Below are positions 16,550-24,918 of a stretch of DNA of 64,000 bases, piece by piece. The position numbers were made by a program, and so were the translations under genes. Position 1 is the first letter of the stretch. Each line of letters starts with the position of its first letter. The notes below the pieces were generated by a model. It searched no databases. It saw only the letters and a program-made list of their open reading frames with translations, and had not been told where the DNA came from. This DNA is from Dyella amyloliquefaciens (lineage in GTDB: Bacteria > Pseudomonadota > Gammaproteobacteria > Xanthomonadales > Rhodanobacteraceae): contig NZ_SAYT01000002.1 in assembly GCF_004296575.1 (NCBI RefSeq), positions 735,313 to 799,312 on the forward strand, read 5' to 3'.

Positions 16550-17866
16550 TCAAGGTAGAAAAACCGAGGCAGTGACCCCGCCACCATCACGGCGGGCAAG
16601 CTGCAGCCGGCCGCCAATGGCGCTGGTCAGCTGTGCGGCAATCGCCAGTCCGAGCCCCGAGCCGCCCGTATCGCGATTACGAGAAGCCTCCAGCCGGTAG
16701 AACGGCTGCAACACTCGCTCAAGTTCCTCGTCGGGAATGCCGGGGCCACGATCGGAGACGGTGATGCATAACGCACCCTGCGGGTCGTGCTGTACACCGA
16801 TCTCCGCCGAGCCGCCGTACTTGATCGCGTTGTCCACCAGATTGCCGAGCACGCGCCTCAGGGCCTGTGCGCGCACCGTGGGCGTGCCGTCGACGGGCCC
16901 AGACAGCGACACCGGCTGGCCGACGTCCTGGTAGTCGAACGCGAGACTTTCCAGGAAGGAACCGAGATTGATGCGTACAGGCTTCTCACTACCGCCATGC
17001 GCGCTGCGGGCGTATGCGAGGCCTTCGCGCACGAGATGTTCCAGCTCGCGCAGGTCGTCGAGCAGCTTGCGTTGCTCGATCGATTCGTCCAGCGCCTCCA
17101 CATGCAGGCGCATGCGCGTAATCGGCGTCTGCAGGTCGTGCGAGATGGACGCCAGGATATGCAGGCGCTCCTTCAGATGCTGGGCGATGCGGTCCTGCAT
17201 GGTGTTGAACGCCTGGGCCGCCCGCGCCACTTCGGTCGGTCCGTCCTGCGACATGCGCGGGCCGTCCGCGGTCGGCTTCATGGCATCGGCGGCATCCGCC
17301 AATGTCGCCAACGGGCGCGTGGCCAATCGCACGGCGAACCAGGTGCACAGCAGCACCAGGATCACCTGCAGCACGAACACGAACGGCAGCCAGGACGCTA
17401 CGGGCTTCATGTGCGGCGTGATCTCCAGCGTCAGCGGCGTGCCATCGTGCAGGGTGAAGTGCACCTGGTAGCGCTCCGGCGACATGCCGATGGTGTTGCC
17501 GTATACGTGGTAAGCCGGTCCGACTTCGCGCGCGATCATGTCGACTGCACCGCGCGAACGCGCTGTCGTCAGCGAGTGCCCCGGTTCGCCCGCGCCCAGG
17601 ATGTAGAAGTAGTTGTCGCGCTCCAGCCGATTGAGCCAGCGCGGGCGCTGGTCCGCGGGAAGATGGTCGAGCACGGCGACGGACGTGCCGACGTCTTGCT
17701 CCAGCGTGTTGAACATCACCGCCGTGGCGCTCTGCATGCGCTCCGCATACAGCAGCGCGAACGACAGGCCCTGCGCCAGCATCAGTCCGGCGAAGATGAT
17801 GAGATACAGGCGCGCCGCCATGCTGGGTGGCAGCCAGTGGCGGCGTGGTGTGGCGGGCGTGCTCAT
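16550..17866 (-). CDS. Two-component sensor histidine kinase (EnvZ-like)
   Basis: A 438-residue membrane kinase: two membrane segments (about 20-42 and 162-184) flank a periplasmic sensor domain, followed by a HAMP region, a HisKA domain with the phospho-acceptor in ASISHDLQTPITRMR, and a HATPase domain with NLVDNAIKYGG (N box), DRGPGIP (G1) and GGSGLGLAIAAQL (G2). Its ATG overlaps the stop of the regulator gene (ATGA at 17863-17866). It should phosphorylate that regulator. The signal sensed is unknown; the neighbouring redoxin and ohr point to oxidative or thiol stress. Confidence 0.92.
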   Translation of the reverse strand: MSTPATPRRHWLPPSMAARLYLIIFAGLMLAQGLSFALLYAERMQSATAVMFNTLEQDVGTSVAVLDHLPADQRPRWLNRLERDNYFYILGAGEPGHSLTTARSRGAVDMIAREVGPAYHVYGNTIGMSPERYQVHFTLHDGTPLTLEITPHMKPVASWLPFVFVLQVILVLLCTWFAVRLATRPLATLADAADAMKPTADGPRMSQDGPTEVARAAQAFNTMQDRIAQHLKERLHILASISHDLQTPITRMRLHVEALDESIEQRKLLDDLRELEHLVREGLAYARSAHGGSEKPVRINLGSFLESLAFDYQDVGQPVSLSGPVDGTPTVRAQALRRVLGNLVDNAIKYGGSAEIGVQHDPQGALCITVSDRGPGIPDEELERVLQPFYRLEASRNRDTGGSGLGLAIAAQLTSAIGGRLQLARRDGGGVTASVFLP

Positions 17867-18603
17867 GCGTCCGGTCCGTGCACGATCACCGGCATGCTGA
17901 AAACGTAGCCTTCGCTACGGACGGTCTTGATATAGGCCTGATCCTTGGCGCCATCGAGCAGGCGCTGGCGCAGGCGGCTCACCATCAGGTCGATGGAACG
18001 ATCAAACAGTTCCGCATCGCGGCCCTGCGTTAGGTTGAGCAACTGGTCGCGCGACAGCACGCGCTGCGGATGATCGAGGAATACGCGCAGCAGGCGGAAC
18101 TCCGCGCCGCTCAACGACACCACGGTGCCGTCCTCGTCCAGCAGGTGACGTGCCGACGTATCCAGGCGCCAGCGGCCGAAGGAGATACTTTCGCTGCTCT
18201 CGGTCACGCGCAGGTTCGGCGGCAGCATGCGCGTCCGGCGGATCACCGCCTTGATGCGGGCCAGCAGCTCGCGCGGCGAGAACGGCTTGGTGACGTAATC
18301 GTCGGCGCCCATTTCCAGGCCGATGATGCGGTCAGTCTCGTCATCGCGCGCGGTCAGCAGCACCACCGGCACATGGCGATGCTTGCCGCTGCGCAGGTTG
18401 CGGCAGAGCACCAGGCCATCGTCGCCCGGCATCATGATGTCGAGCACGATCAGGTCGAAGGCCGAGGTGTCCAGTTGCGCGAACATGTCCCGGCCATCGC
18501 TGGCCGGGCTCGCGCGCAGTCCGTTCTTGCGCAGGTAGTCGACGATGCCGGTGCGGATGCCGTGGTCGTCATCGACGACGAGGATGTGATCGACATGTTC
18601 CAT
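17863..18603 (-). CDS. OmpR-family response regulator
   Basis: A 246-residue regulator: receiver domain with acidic D11-D13, phospho-acceptor D55 (IVLDIMMPGDDG), LLTARDD and the conserved lysine in YVTKPFSP; then a winged-helix DNA-binding domain (LSGAEFRLLRVFLDHPQRVLSRDQLLNLTQGR, RSIDLMVSRLRQRL, IKTVRSEGYVF). It is partner of the overlapping kinase gene. OmpR-type direct repeats found in the 19.2-19.5 kb intergenic region are its probable targets. Confidence 0.93.
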   Translation of the reverse strand: MEHVDHILVVDDDHGIRTGIVDYLRKNGLRASPASDGRDMFAQLDTSAFDLIVLDIMMPGDDGLVLCRNLRSGKHRHVPVVLLTARDDETDRIIGLEMGADDYVTKPFSPRELLARIKAVIRRTRMLPPNLRVTESSESISFGRWRLDTSARHLLDEDGTVVSLSGAEFRLLRVFLDHPQRVLSRDQLLNLTQGRDAELFDRSIDLMVSRLRQRLLDGAKDQAYIKTVRSEGYVFSMPVIVHGPDA

Positions 18604-18642
18604 GCCGTCTCCGTGGGTTGGATGGCGTGCGGTGGGGATGCT

Positions 18643-19191
18643 TCAGGCCTTGCCCAGCAGCTTGCGGACAGCGGCCTCGGTCTGCTCGTAGTTTCCCTCA
18701 CCCGCGTGGCGATACACCACCTGTCCGTTGCGGTCGATCAGATAGATGGCCGGCCAGAACTGGTTGCCATAGGCGCTCCATACGCGCTGCTCGTTGTCCA
18801 TGGCTACCGGGTAGGTAATGCCCAGGCGCTTGATGGCGGCCTTCAGGGCGGACGGATCGCGCTCTTCGTCGTACTCGGGCGTGTGGACGCCGACCACGAC
18901 CAGGCCGTCGCCCGCGTAGCGCTCATACAGCCCCTCGGTGTGCGGCAGTACATGGAGGCAGTTGATGCATTCGCGGGTCCAGAACTCGACCAGCACCACC
19001 TTGCCCTTCAATTGATCCATGGACAGCGGTGACGAGTTGAACCAGCGCGTGGCGCCGTCGAAATCGGGGGCCGGTGCCTGGGCAACCGGCGTTCCCGCGT
19101 TGACGATGCTGCCGATACCGGTACCGGGCCAGGCGGCGAACAGGGCTGCCGTGAGGAAAAGAGTGGCGGCGACATAACGCAGGGAAAGCAT
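18643..19191 (-). CDS. Exported redoxin / thioredoxin-like protein
   Basis: The 182-residue precursor has an N-terminal signal or anchor (LRYVAATLFLTAALFAAW) and a TlpA/redoxin domain: LKGKVVLVEFWTRECINCLHVLPHTEGLYERY, with active-site C75-I-N-C78 and the cis-Pro loop in FWPAIYLIDRNGQVVYRHAGEG. Proteins with this layout resemble the C-terminal redoxin domain of DipZ and act in the periplasm on thiols or peroxides. It is the first gene of the operon with the response regulator and kinase (40-base gap) and is divergent from ohr. Confidence 0.85.
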   Translation of the reverse strand: MLSLRYVAATLFLTAALFAAWPGTGIGSIVNAGTPVAQAPAPDFDGATRWFNSSPLSMDQLKGKVVLVEFWTRECINCLHVLPHTEGLYERYAGDGLVVVGVHTPEYDEERDPSALKAAIKRLGITYPVAMDNEQRVWSAYGNQFWPAIYLIDRNGQVVYRHAGEGNYEQTEAAVRKLLGKA

Positions 19192-19293
19192 GATGGGGTC
19201 TCCATAGGCAGTGGGCGCGCGGTGGTGCGCTTCCCGTGTGCATGCATTGGAACAACCCCGTTTATCCCGGACATGTCGCCCGACCCGGCTTTT

Positions 19294-19364
19294 TGTATCG
19301 TTTTGTACAAGCGCCCCAGGGTGCCCGCGAAGCCCGGCGCGGCGGCCTTGTATCGGAATGTATC
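19294..19364. promoter_or_regulatory. Two OmpR-type direct-repeat boxes
   Basis: Two pairs of TGTATC-like half-sites each repeat with a 10-base pitch: TGTATC 19294 / TGTACA 19304, and TGTATC 19349 / TGTATC 19359. Both pairs are followed by CAAGCGCCC, so they form a longer imperfect repeat 55 bases apart. Ten-base-spaced direct half-sites are how OmpR/PhoB-type dimers bind. They lie between the divergent redoxin-regulator-kinase operon and ohr. Confidence 0.65.
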
Positions 19365-19493
19365 AAGCGCCCGTCGCGACACATTGCGATGCGTTTTGGC
19401 GCGTCGCGGGACACATCGGGGATACGCGCCGACGGTTTCCTATGCACACCGGCTGATCACCAGCCCTGACCCCAGCCTCCCAAGGAAACCGCC

Positions 19494-19904
19494 ATGACCA
19501 GTACCATCCTCTACACCGGCAAGACCCACACCACCGGCGGCCGCGAGGGCCAGAGCCGCAGCGACGACGGTCGCCTGGACGTGAAGCTTTCGACGCCCGG
19601 TTCCGCCGGCGCCGGCACCAACCCGGAGCAGCTGTTCGGCGCAGGCTGGTCGGCCTGCTTCATCGGCGCCATGACCCATGCGGCCCGCGCCAGCAAGATC
19701 GCCCTGCCCGCCGGCACCGCCGTGTCCGCCGAGATCGGCCTGGGCAATGGCGAGTCGGGCTACTTCCTGCAGGCGCATCTCACGGTATCGCTGCCGGGTC
19801 TGGATCGTGACGTGGCGCAGTCGCTGATCGATGCCGCGCACCAGACCTGCCCGTACTCCAAGGCGACGCGAGGAAACATCGACGTCGCGATCACGCTCGC
19901 CTGA
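19494..19904 (+). CDS. ohr: Organic hydroperoxide resistance protein Ohr
   Basis: A 136-residue OsmC/Ohr-family thiol peroxidase. The two catalytic cysteines are C55 (GWSACFIGAM) and C119 (HQTCPYSKATRGNI), with the conserved arginine in TTGGREGQ. Ohr reduces organic hydroperoxides in the cytoplasm using lipoylated-protein electrons. The CPYSKATRGN motif fits Ohr rather than OsmC. No ohrR gene is adjacent; the divergent response regulator operon and the TGTATC repeats suggest two-component control instead. Confidence 0.93.
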   Translation: MTSTILYTGKTHTTGGREGQSRSDDGRLDVKLSTPGSAGAGTNPEQLFGAGWSACFIGAMTHAARASKIALPAGTAVSAEIGLGNGESGYFLQAHLTVSLPGLDRDVAQSLIDAAHQTCPYSKATRGNIDVAITLA

Positions 19905-19952
19905 GTGCGCCCGCCATCCACCCATCACACCCCATCATTCCTGGAGATCACC

Positions 19953-20270
19953 ATGAACGTCCGGCTTCCGATCAAAACCTTTTCCTTCCGCAACCCGTCT
20001 ATCAAGGCATGGTTGCTCGGTGCCCTGGCCTTCGGCGCCTCCGGCTTTGCGATGGCCGACGATGCCGCGCAGCAGCCGGCAGTAGCGACCTACCACGCAG
20101 CCCTGCAGGCCAAGGTCATCCCTGAACGACTCAACGGCGAGGCGGGTAATCGCGTCGACTGGAACGTGGACTATCCAAGCCAACTGGCGCCACAAGCCGT
20201 TTCAGAAACCAGCCGCAGGCCTGTCAGCAAGATGGATGGGATCGTGGAGACCTCGTCTCGCCATCCATGA
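19953..20270 (+). CDS. Small exported protein of unknown function
   Basis: A 105-residue precursor with a good ribosome site (GGAG) and a signal peptide (WLLGALAFGASGFAMA). The mature part (DDAAQQPAVATYHAALQAKVIPERLNGEAGNR...) shows no domain I recognise and the last 25 residues are low in hydrophobic content, so the gene may be a shortened form of a longer one. It follows ohr by 48 bases and could share its promoter. Confidence 0.5.
   Translation: MNVRLPIKTFSFRNPSIKAWLLGALAFGASGFAMADDAAQQPAVATYHAALQAKVIPERLNGEAGNRVDWNVDYPSQLAPQAVSETSRRPVSKMDGIVETSSRHP
20232..20268. terminator. Nested hairpin at the end of the ohr operon
   Basis: ATGGATGG (20232-20239) pairs with CCATCCAT (20261-20268), and inside it GAGAC pairs with GTCTC. 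It overlaps the end of the small exported-protein gene. No T-run follows, so termination is only probable. Confidence 0.4.
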
Positions 20271-20340
20271 TGGCTGCCCGGGAGCAGAGTCGGCGCAGCC
20301 CTGCAGCGCCAACGCACCGGGAGGCGTGCGGTAGGCCCCT

Positions 20341-22098
20341 TCACGAACGCAGCACCCGCCTGTCCGCCTGCGTCGCCTCCCCCTGCACCTGCACCGGCAC
20401 ACGCCGCGCCAGCACGCCGGTCAGATCGGCACCAATGTCGATCTGCTGGTCTGCCAGCGATGCCACGCTGGTCCGATGGGAGACGACGACCAGGATCGTG
20501 TGCGGAAGCCGGGCCTTGAGTGTCGCGAGCACGCGCATCTCGGAGACGGCGTCCAGCGCGCTGGTGGCCTCGTCCAGGAGCGCGATGCAGGGCTGGCGCA
20601 GGATCACCTGGGCGAGCAGCAGGCGTTGCAGCTCACCACCGGACAGGCGGCAGGATGAGCTGTGCAGGTCGGTATCGAGTCCGCGCTGCGACGCGGCAAG
20701 GCGCTGATCCAGCCCCACGTCCCTGAGCACGTCGTGCAGCATTGCGTCGCTGGCGTCCGGGTCGGCCCAATGCAGGCAGTCGCGCACCGTTCGCTGCCAG
20801 GGACGCACGTTCTGGCTCACATAGGCACCGTTGCGCACGCGCTGTCGATACGCATCGAAGTCGATGTCGTGACCCGTCGCCTGCGCACGAAAGGCCTGAG
20901 GCTGGGACATGCCAGCCAGGACATCGATCAGGCTGCTTTTGCCGATGCCGGAATCGCCGGACACCAGCGTCATCTCGCCAGGCACCAGCCACAGCCCGTC
21001 CACCGTGACGCCCGCAGACGGAGGCGTGACGCACAGATGCGCGATATGCAAGGCATCGCGCCGGACGCTGGCCGGTGCCACGGGCAACGAGCCAAGCGCC
21101 GGCGCCATGCGCATATAGCGCTCGCGCAGTTCCAGCGCGGGTCCAGCCGAACGCAGTTGCTGGAAGCTCTGGCGCGTGGAAACGAGATAGGGAAGCAGGC
21201 GCCCGAGCAGCAGGCATATCGCGATAAGCGAAGCCTGGTTCACGCCGCGCCAGCGCTGCGCCAGCAGGAAGATGGCCGTGATGCCGCCAGCCGCCAGCAG
21301 TTCCAGTACGAAGCGTCCGCTCGCCACCAGCTCCAGTTGCCGCCGATAGCCATGGCCAAGGCTCGCGGAAATATCTGCATAGCTGGCCTTCTCCGCACTT
21401 TCGCGACCGAACGATCGCACGTGTCGAAGACGACGGGGAAAATCTTCGCTATGCCAGAACAACTGGGTCATGTCGGCCACATATCGACGTGCCACTTCCG
21501 ACTGCTCGCGCCCGAACAGGCGCGATGCCAACAGGCCCACACCTGCCAACAGGGGAGCCGCCAATGCGAGTGTCGGCGACACCCATAACGCGAGCGCCAG
21601 GCTGACGGCACAGGTAAGGCCCGTCACCAGAAGTTGCTGCAACGCGCTCAGGCCTTGCACGATGACCTCGACATTGTGGGTGAGCACATTGGCGATTTCC
21701 GCGGAGGTGGCATCGGCCAGCGATGCCAGCGAGGCATCGATCAGACGCGCATGTACCTGCCGCCGCAAACGCATGCCATAGCTGCTGACCTGGCGCGCGC
21801 CACATCGCGCGGCCTGCCAACGCAGGACCGCGAAGCTGCCCATCGCCATGGCGAAGACGACGATACGCATGCCCATGCTGGCACCCATGCCGGGCAGATG
21901 AGAGGCGATGCGCAGCGGCTGATCCGGCTGGATCAGCGGCACGAGCGCCACGGCGGCGATGCCGCCCGCCAGTGCCGCCGCGAGGGACAGCACGACGTAG
22001 ACGGCCAGCCCCGCCACGTCGGCGCGCGTGAGCGAGGCCCATACCAGGCGCCAGGTGTCATGGCTCCGGTCGTTCGTCCGAGAGGGATGGACCGCCAT
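20341..22098 (-). CDS. ABC exporter, fused membrane and ATPase domains
   Basis: About 585 residues with an N-terminal six-helix export domain (first helices near 30-70 and 80-100) and a C-terminal ATPase: Walker A GDSGIGKSS, Q-loop YVSQNVRP, signature LSGGELQ, Walker B CIALLDEATSALD, H-loop VVSHR. This is the homodimeric half-transporter layout used for lipids, peptides and drugs. ATG at 22098 behind GGTGAG is preferred to an earlier GTG. It has its own predicted ECF promoter at 22175-22203 and follows the HprK-like gene. The substrate is unknown; a product of this cluster is the natural guess. Confidence 0.88.
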   Translation of the reverse strand: MAVHPSRTNDRSHDTWRLVWASLTRADVAGLAVYVVLSLAAALAGGIAAVALVPLIQPDQPLRIASHLPGMGASMGMRIVVFAMAMGSFAVLRWQAARCGARQVSSYGMRLRRQVHARLIDASLASLADATSAEIANVLTHNVEVIVQGLSALQQLLVTGLTCAVSLALALWVSPTLALAAPLLAGVGLLASRLFGREQSEVARRYVADMTQLFWHSEDFPRRLRHVRSFGRESAEKASYADISASLGHGYRRQLELVASGRFVLELLAAGGITAIFLLAQRWRGVNQASLIAICLLLGRLLPYLVSTRQSFQQLRSAGPALELRERYMRMAPALGSLPVAPASVRRDALHIAHLCVTPPSAGVTVDGLWLVPGEMTLVSGDSGIGKSSLIDVLAGMSQPQAFRAQATGHDIDFDAYRQRVRNGAYVSQNVRPWQRTVRDCLHWADPDASDAMLHDVLRDVGLDQRLAASQRGLDTDLHSSSCRLSGGELQRLLLAQVILRQPCIALLDEATSALDAVSEMRVLATLKARLPHTILVVVSHRTSVASLADQQIDIGADLTGVLARRVPVQVQGEATQADRRVLRS

Positions 22099-22174
22099 GT
22101 TCACTCACCCACGCTGCGATAGGACGTGATGGGCCGCGCCGAGTATTCCGTTGCCCGTCAAATGGCCTTGGCGG

Positions 22175-22203
22175 TGAGTGCCCGGTTCCGCCCAAACGGT
22201 TGC
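22175..22203 (-). promoter_or_regulatory. Predicted ECF-sigma promoter A (ABC exporter)
   Basis: On the minus strand GCAACC is followed after exactly 16 bases by GCACTCA. It lies between the stop of the HprK-like gene and the ABC exporter start, about 70 bases before the latter. The same bipartite motif occurs at five other places in 22-43 kb. Confidence 0.65.
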
Positions 22204-22210
22204 CTGCCCG

Positions 22211-23233
22211 TCAGGCGAGCAACGTCAGCAGGGCATCCACCGAAGCCTGGGGATGCACCCCGCGGCGCAGCTCATGCACTCCGAGTCGCGTGATGGTCTG
22301 CTGGAAGGTCGACCAGCCGGGCTGACCCGAGGCGTAGGGCTGATCATTGATCAATCGACCGGCGACAGTCTCGAGCGGCAGCGCTTGCAACAGGTGTTGG
22401 GGGTCGTCCGCTTTCCGGGCGGAAACGAATACCGCCCCGACGAGTTCGAGCGGACCGGAAGACATCGAAATCGGCGCCCGCCGCAGATCCGCTTCGTGCT
22501 TTACCACACCGCTGCGGCGGCGGATCACGGGCGCATCGCGTATCCATGAGCGCGCGGAGTCACCGCTGACAAAGCCGAGTGCATCGTCCTTCACGTGGAG
22601 AAAATTCGCGACGCCGGTGGCTAGCATGCTTTGGGGTTCGACGAAGACGGCATCCTCGGCAAGGAAGTCCAGCCCATGCAGCAGGCTGTGCAGAGCCAGC
22701 GTCGACTTGCCCGAACCGCTCGCGCCAAGCAGCACCAGCCCGCGTCCATGCCGCCCGACACAGGCGCCATGCAAAGGCACCAGGCCAAGCCGGCACGTGG
22801 CCATGGTAAACACCGCGAATTCGATGAGTTCGTAGCGCAGGTGATAGGGAAAGGCCAGCATGTCGCGCGAGACCACCACCAGCGCCCTTCCCTGCTCGGG
22901 CGACATCACCACATAGTTGCGTTCGTCCATCACGCCGCACAGCAACCCTGCGCCCGACTGCGCGCGCACGGCCGGTGGTTCGCCGGTCGTCGTCATTGAC
23001 CGACCCGGCACGAGACGCAGCTCGATGTGGAACTCCGGAGCCGATACCGGCAACCGATGCGCCGGCAATCCCGCATAGGCCATCCGTACCAACTGCAGCA
23101 GTTCGGGGCTGTCGCTCTCGAAACGGAAATCGCCACCCATCAGGCTCGCAAGCACGACGTCGCGCTCGCCGACCCGTTCCTGAAAGGGGTCCAGGCTCGA
23201 TTCACTGATACCGGGAAGCGAGGTCGTGGCCAT
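22211..23233 (-). CDS. HprK-like serine kinase-fold protein
   Basis: A 340-residue protein whose second half carries a P-loop typical of HPr-kinase-related proteins: VPLHGACVGRHGRGLVLLGASGSGKSTLALHSL, then LDFLAEDAVFVEP. It lacks the N-terminal domain of true HprK. Related kinases accompany nucleotidyltransferases in peptide-modification (lasso-type) and some glycan clusters, and a nucleotidyltransferase gene is indeed close by here. No lasso cyclase or PqqD-like gene is in the window. The target is unknown. The start at 23233 has AGGG before it; the longer frame lacks support. Confidence 0.78.
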   Translation of the reverse strand: MATTSLPGISESSLDPFQERVGERDVVLASLMGGDFRFESDSPELLQLVRMAYAGLPAHRLPVSAPEFHIELRLVPGRSMTTTGEPPAVRAQSGAGLLCGVMDERNYVVMSPEQGRALVVVSRDMLAFPYHLRYELIEFAVFTMATCRLGLVPLHGACVGRHGRGLVLLGASGSGKSTLALHSLLHGLDFLAEDAVFVEPQSMLATGVANFLHVKDDALGFVSGDSARSWIRDAPVIRRRSGVVKHEADLRRAPISMSSGPLELVGAVFVSARKADDPQHLLQALPLETVAGRLINDQPYASGQPGWSTFQQTITRLGVHELRRGVHPQASVDALLTLLA

Positions 23234-23312
23234 GGTCGCGCCCTGGAAATTCCGTCGCCCGTGATAGCACATCACCGTGCAAACGGACATCCAAATATTT
23301 TTGAGCGCAAGG

Positions 23313-23341
23313 GCAACCCTCGCCTCGTGACAAGGCACTCA
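23313..23341 (+). promoter_or_regulatory. Predicted ECF-sigma promoter B (radical SAM operon)
   Basis: GCAACC at 23313-23318 and GCACTCA at 23335-23341 with exactly 16 bases between. It points at the B12-type radical SAM gene 80 bases downstream. A 23-codon open frame (23356-23427) lies between and overlaps the start of the enzyme gene; its status is uncertain. Confidence 0.65.
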
Positions 23342-23420
23342 CATCCAACTGAGCGATGAGCGCGGACGGCCGCCAGGCCGACTCCAGCGCCCGCCGACAC
23401 CCGATTGAGGCTTCCCCGCA

Positions 23421-24908
23421 ATGCTAAAGATCCAGGTCGGCCACTCCTATTACCTGAGGTTCGACCGGAAGCAGTGGGAGCGTGGCAAGCCCTACCCGCC
23501 ACTGGCGACCATCCAGGTCGCGGCCCTGCTGCGGCGGATGGGGCACGCCGTAGCCCTGTTCGACGCCATGCTCGCAGAAGGCGAGGCCTCGTTTGCGGCC
23601 AACGTGCATGCGCAGCAGCCCGATGTCGTCGTGCTCTACGAAGACAACTTCAACTACCTCACCAAGATGTGTCTCGCGCGCATGCGCGAGGCGGCCTGCC
23701 AGATGATCGGTGATGCCCGCGCCACCGGTGCGCGAGTGATCGTCGCGGGGTCCGATGCCTCCGACCAACCCGAGGCTTTCCTCGCCGCGGGCGCGCATGC
23801 CGTGCTCATCGGCGAAGGCGTCGCGCCGCTGATCGAGCTGATGGAACGACTCGAACGCAACCCGGCCATCGACACCCCGTCATGGGTATCCGGCATTGCC
23901 GGCGTGGCTTCGCTGGACAGCGGCGAAACGCGCCTTACGCGTGTGGGCGTGCTGCCGCCCGATCCACGTATCGTCGGCCATCCGGCGTGGGACCTGGTCG
24001 ACGTCGATCGCTACCGTACGATGTGGCAGGAGCGGCACGGCTATTTCAGCCTCAACATGGCGGCTTCGCGCGGATGTCCATTCCGTTGCAACTGGTGCGC
24101 CAAGCCGATCTGGGGCAACCACTACAACCGCCGCACCGCGCAGGATGTCGCCGAGGAGATGAGTCATCTCAAGACGACCTTCCATCCTGACCATATCTGG
24201 ATGGCGGATGACATCTTCGGTTTCCATGTGAACTGGGTGGAGGAGTTCGCGCAGCACCTCACCGCAGTCGATGGCTCCGTCCCCTTCACCATCCAGACGC
24301 GTGCCGATCTGATCAGCGAACGGATGGCTGCCGCCCTGAAACAGGCGGGTTGCGCGGAAGCATGGCTGGGCGCCGAAAGTGGCAGCCAACGCGTACTGGA
24401 TCGCATGAACAAGGGCACCCATGTCGCCGACCTGATCGCCGCTCGCGAACGCCTCGGTGCACTCGGCATCCGCGTCGGCTTCTTCATCCAGCTTGGCTAT
24501 ATGGGCGAACAACTGGTCGACCTGCTGGCGACACGCGAGCTGATCGAACGGGCGGCGCCGGACGACATCGGCGTGAGCGTGTCGTATCCGCTGCCGGGAA
24601 CCAAGTTCTACGAGCAGGTGAAGGCGCAGCTTGGCGAGAAGACGCATTGGCGCGAAAGCAACGACCTGGCGATGATGTTCCGCGGCGCCTACGACTCCGA
24701 TTTCTATCGCAGCTTCCGCGACCTGCTGCATGAACAGGTCGCCTTGCAACAAGCCATGGCCACCGGGCAACGACAGGACGAGCGCACAAGGATGGCGCTT
24801 GAGGCTCGCTGGGATATGCTGATCGCCACGGAAGTCGAGCACCGCACGGAGGGCGCGCCGGTCATGCCGCTGATCGCTCCGCAGGGCAAGGCCCAGGCAT
24901 CGCTCTGA
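23421..24908 (+). CDS. B12-binding-type radical SAM enzyme
   Basis: The 495-residue protein has an N-terminal cobalamin-binding-like Rossmann domain (PPLATIQVAALLRRMGHAV...DVVVLYEDNFNY, GARVIVAGSDA, GAHAVLIGEGVAPLIELM) and a radical SAM core with the cluster motif SRGCPFRCNWCAKP (C-x3-C-x2-C) followed by HIWMADDIFGF and GAESGSQRVLDRMNKG. Members of this class methylate, rearrange or couple unactivated carbons in lipids, peptides, sugars and natural products. Its gene overlaps nothing but is followed by a nucleotidyltransferase 10 bases on. Substrate unknown. Confidence 0.9.
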   Translation: MLKIQVGHSYYLRFDRKQWERGKPYPPLATIQVAALLRRMGHAVALFDAMLAEGEASFAANVHAQQPDVVVLYEDNFNYLTKMCLARMREAACQMIGDARATGARVIVAGSDASDQPEAFLAAGAHAVLIGEGVAPLIELMERLERNPAIDTPSWVSGIAGVASLDSGETRLTRVGVLPPDPRIVGHPAWDLVDVDRYRTMWQERHGYFSLNMAASRGCPFRCNWCAKPIWGNHYNRRTAQDVAEEMSHLKTTFHPDHIWMADDIFGFHVNWVEEFAQHLTAVDGSVPFTIQTRADLISERMAAALKQAGCAEAWLGAESGSQRVLDRMNKGTHVADLIAARERLGALGIRVGFFIQLGYMGEQLVDLLATRELIERAAPDDIGVSVSYPLPGTKFYEQVKAQLGEKTHWRESNDLAMMFRGAYDSDFYRSFRDLLHEQVALQQAMATGQRQDERTRMALEARWDMLIATEVEHRTEGAPVMPLIAPQGKAQASL

Positions 24909-24918
24909 GAGCCGACGC

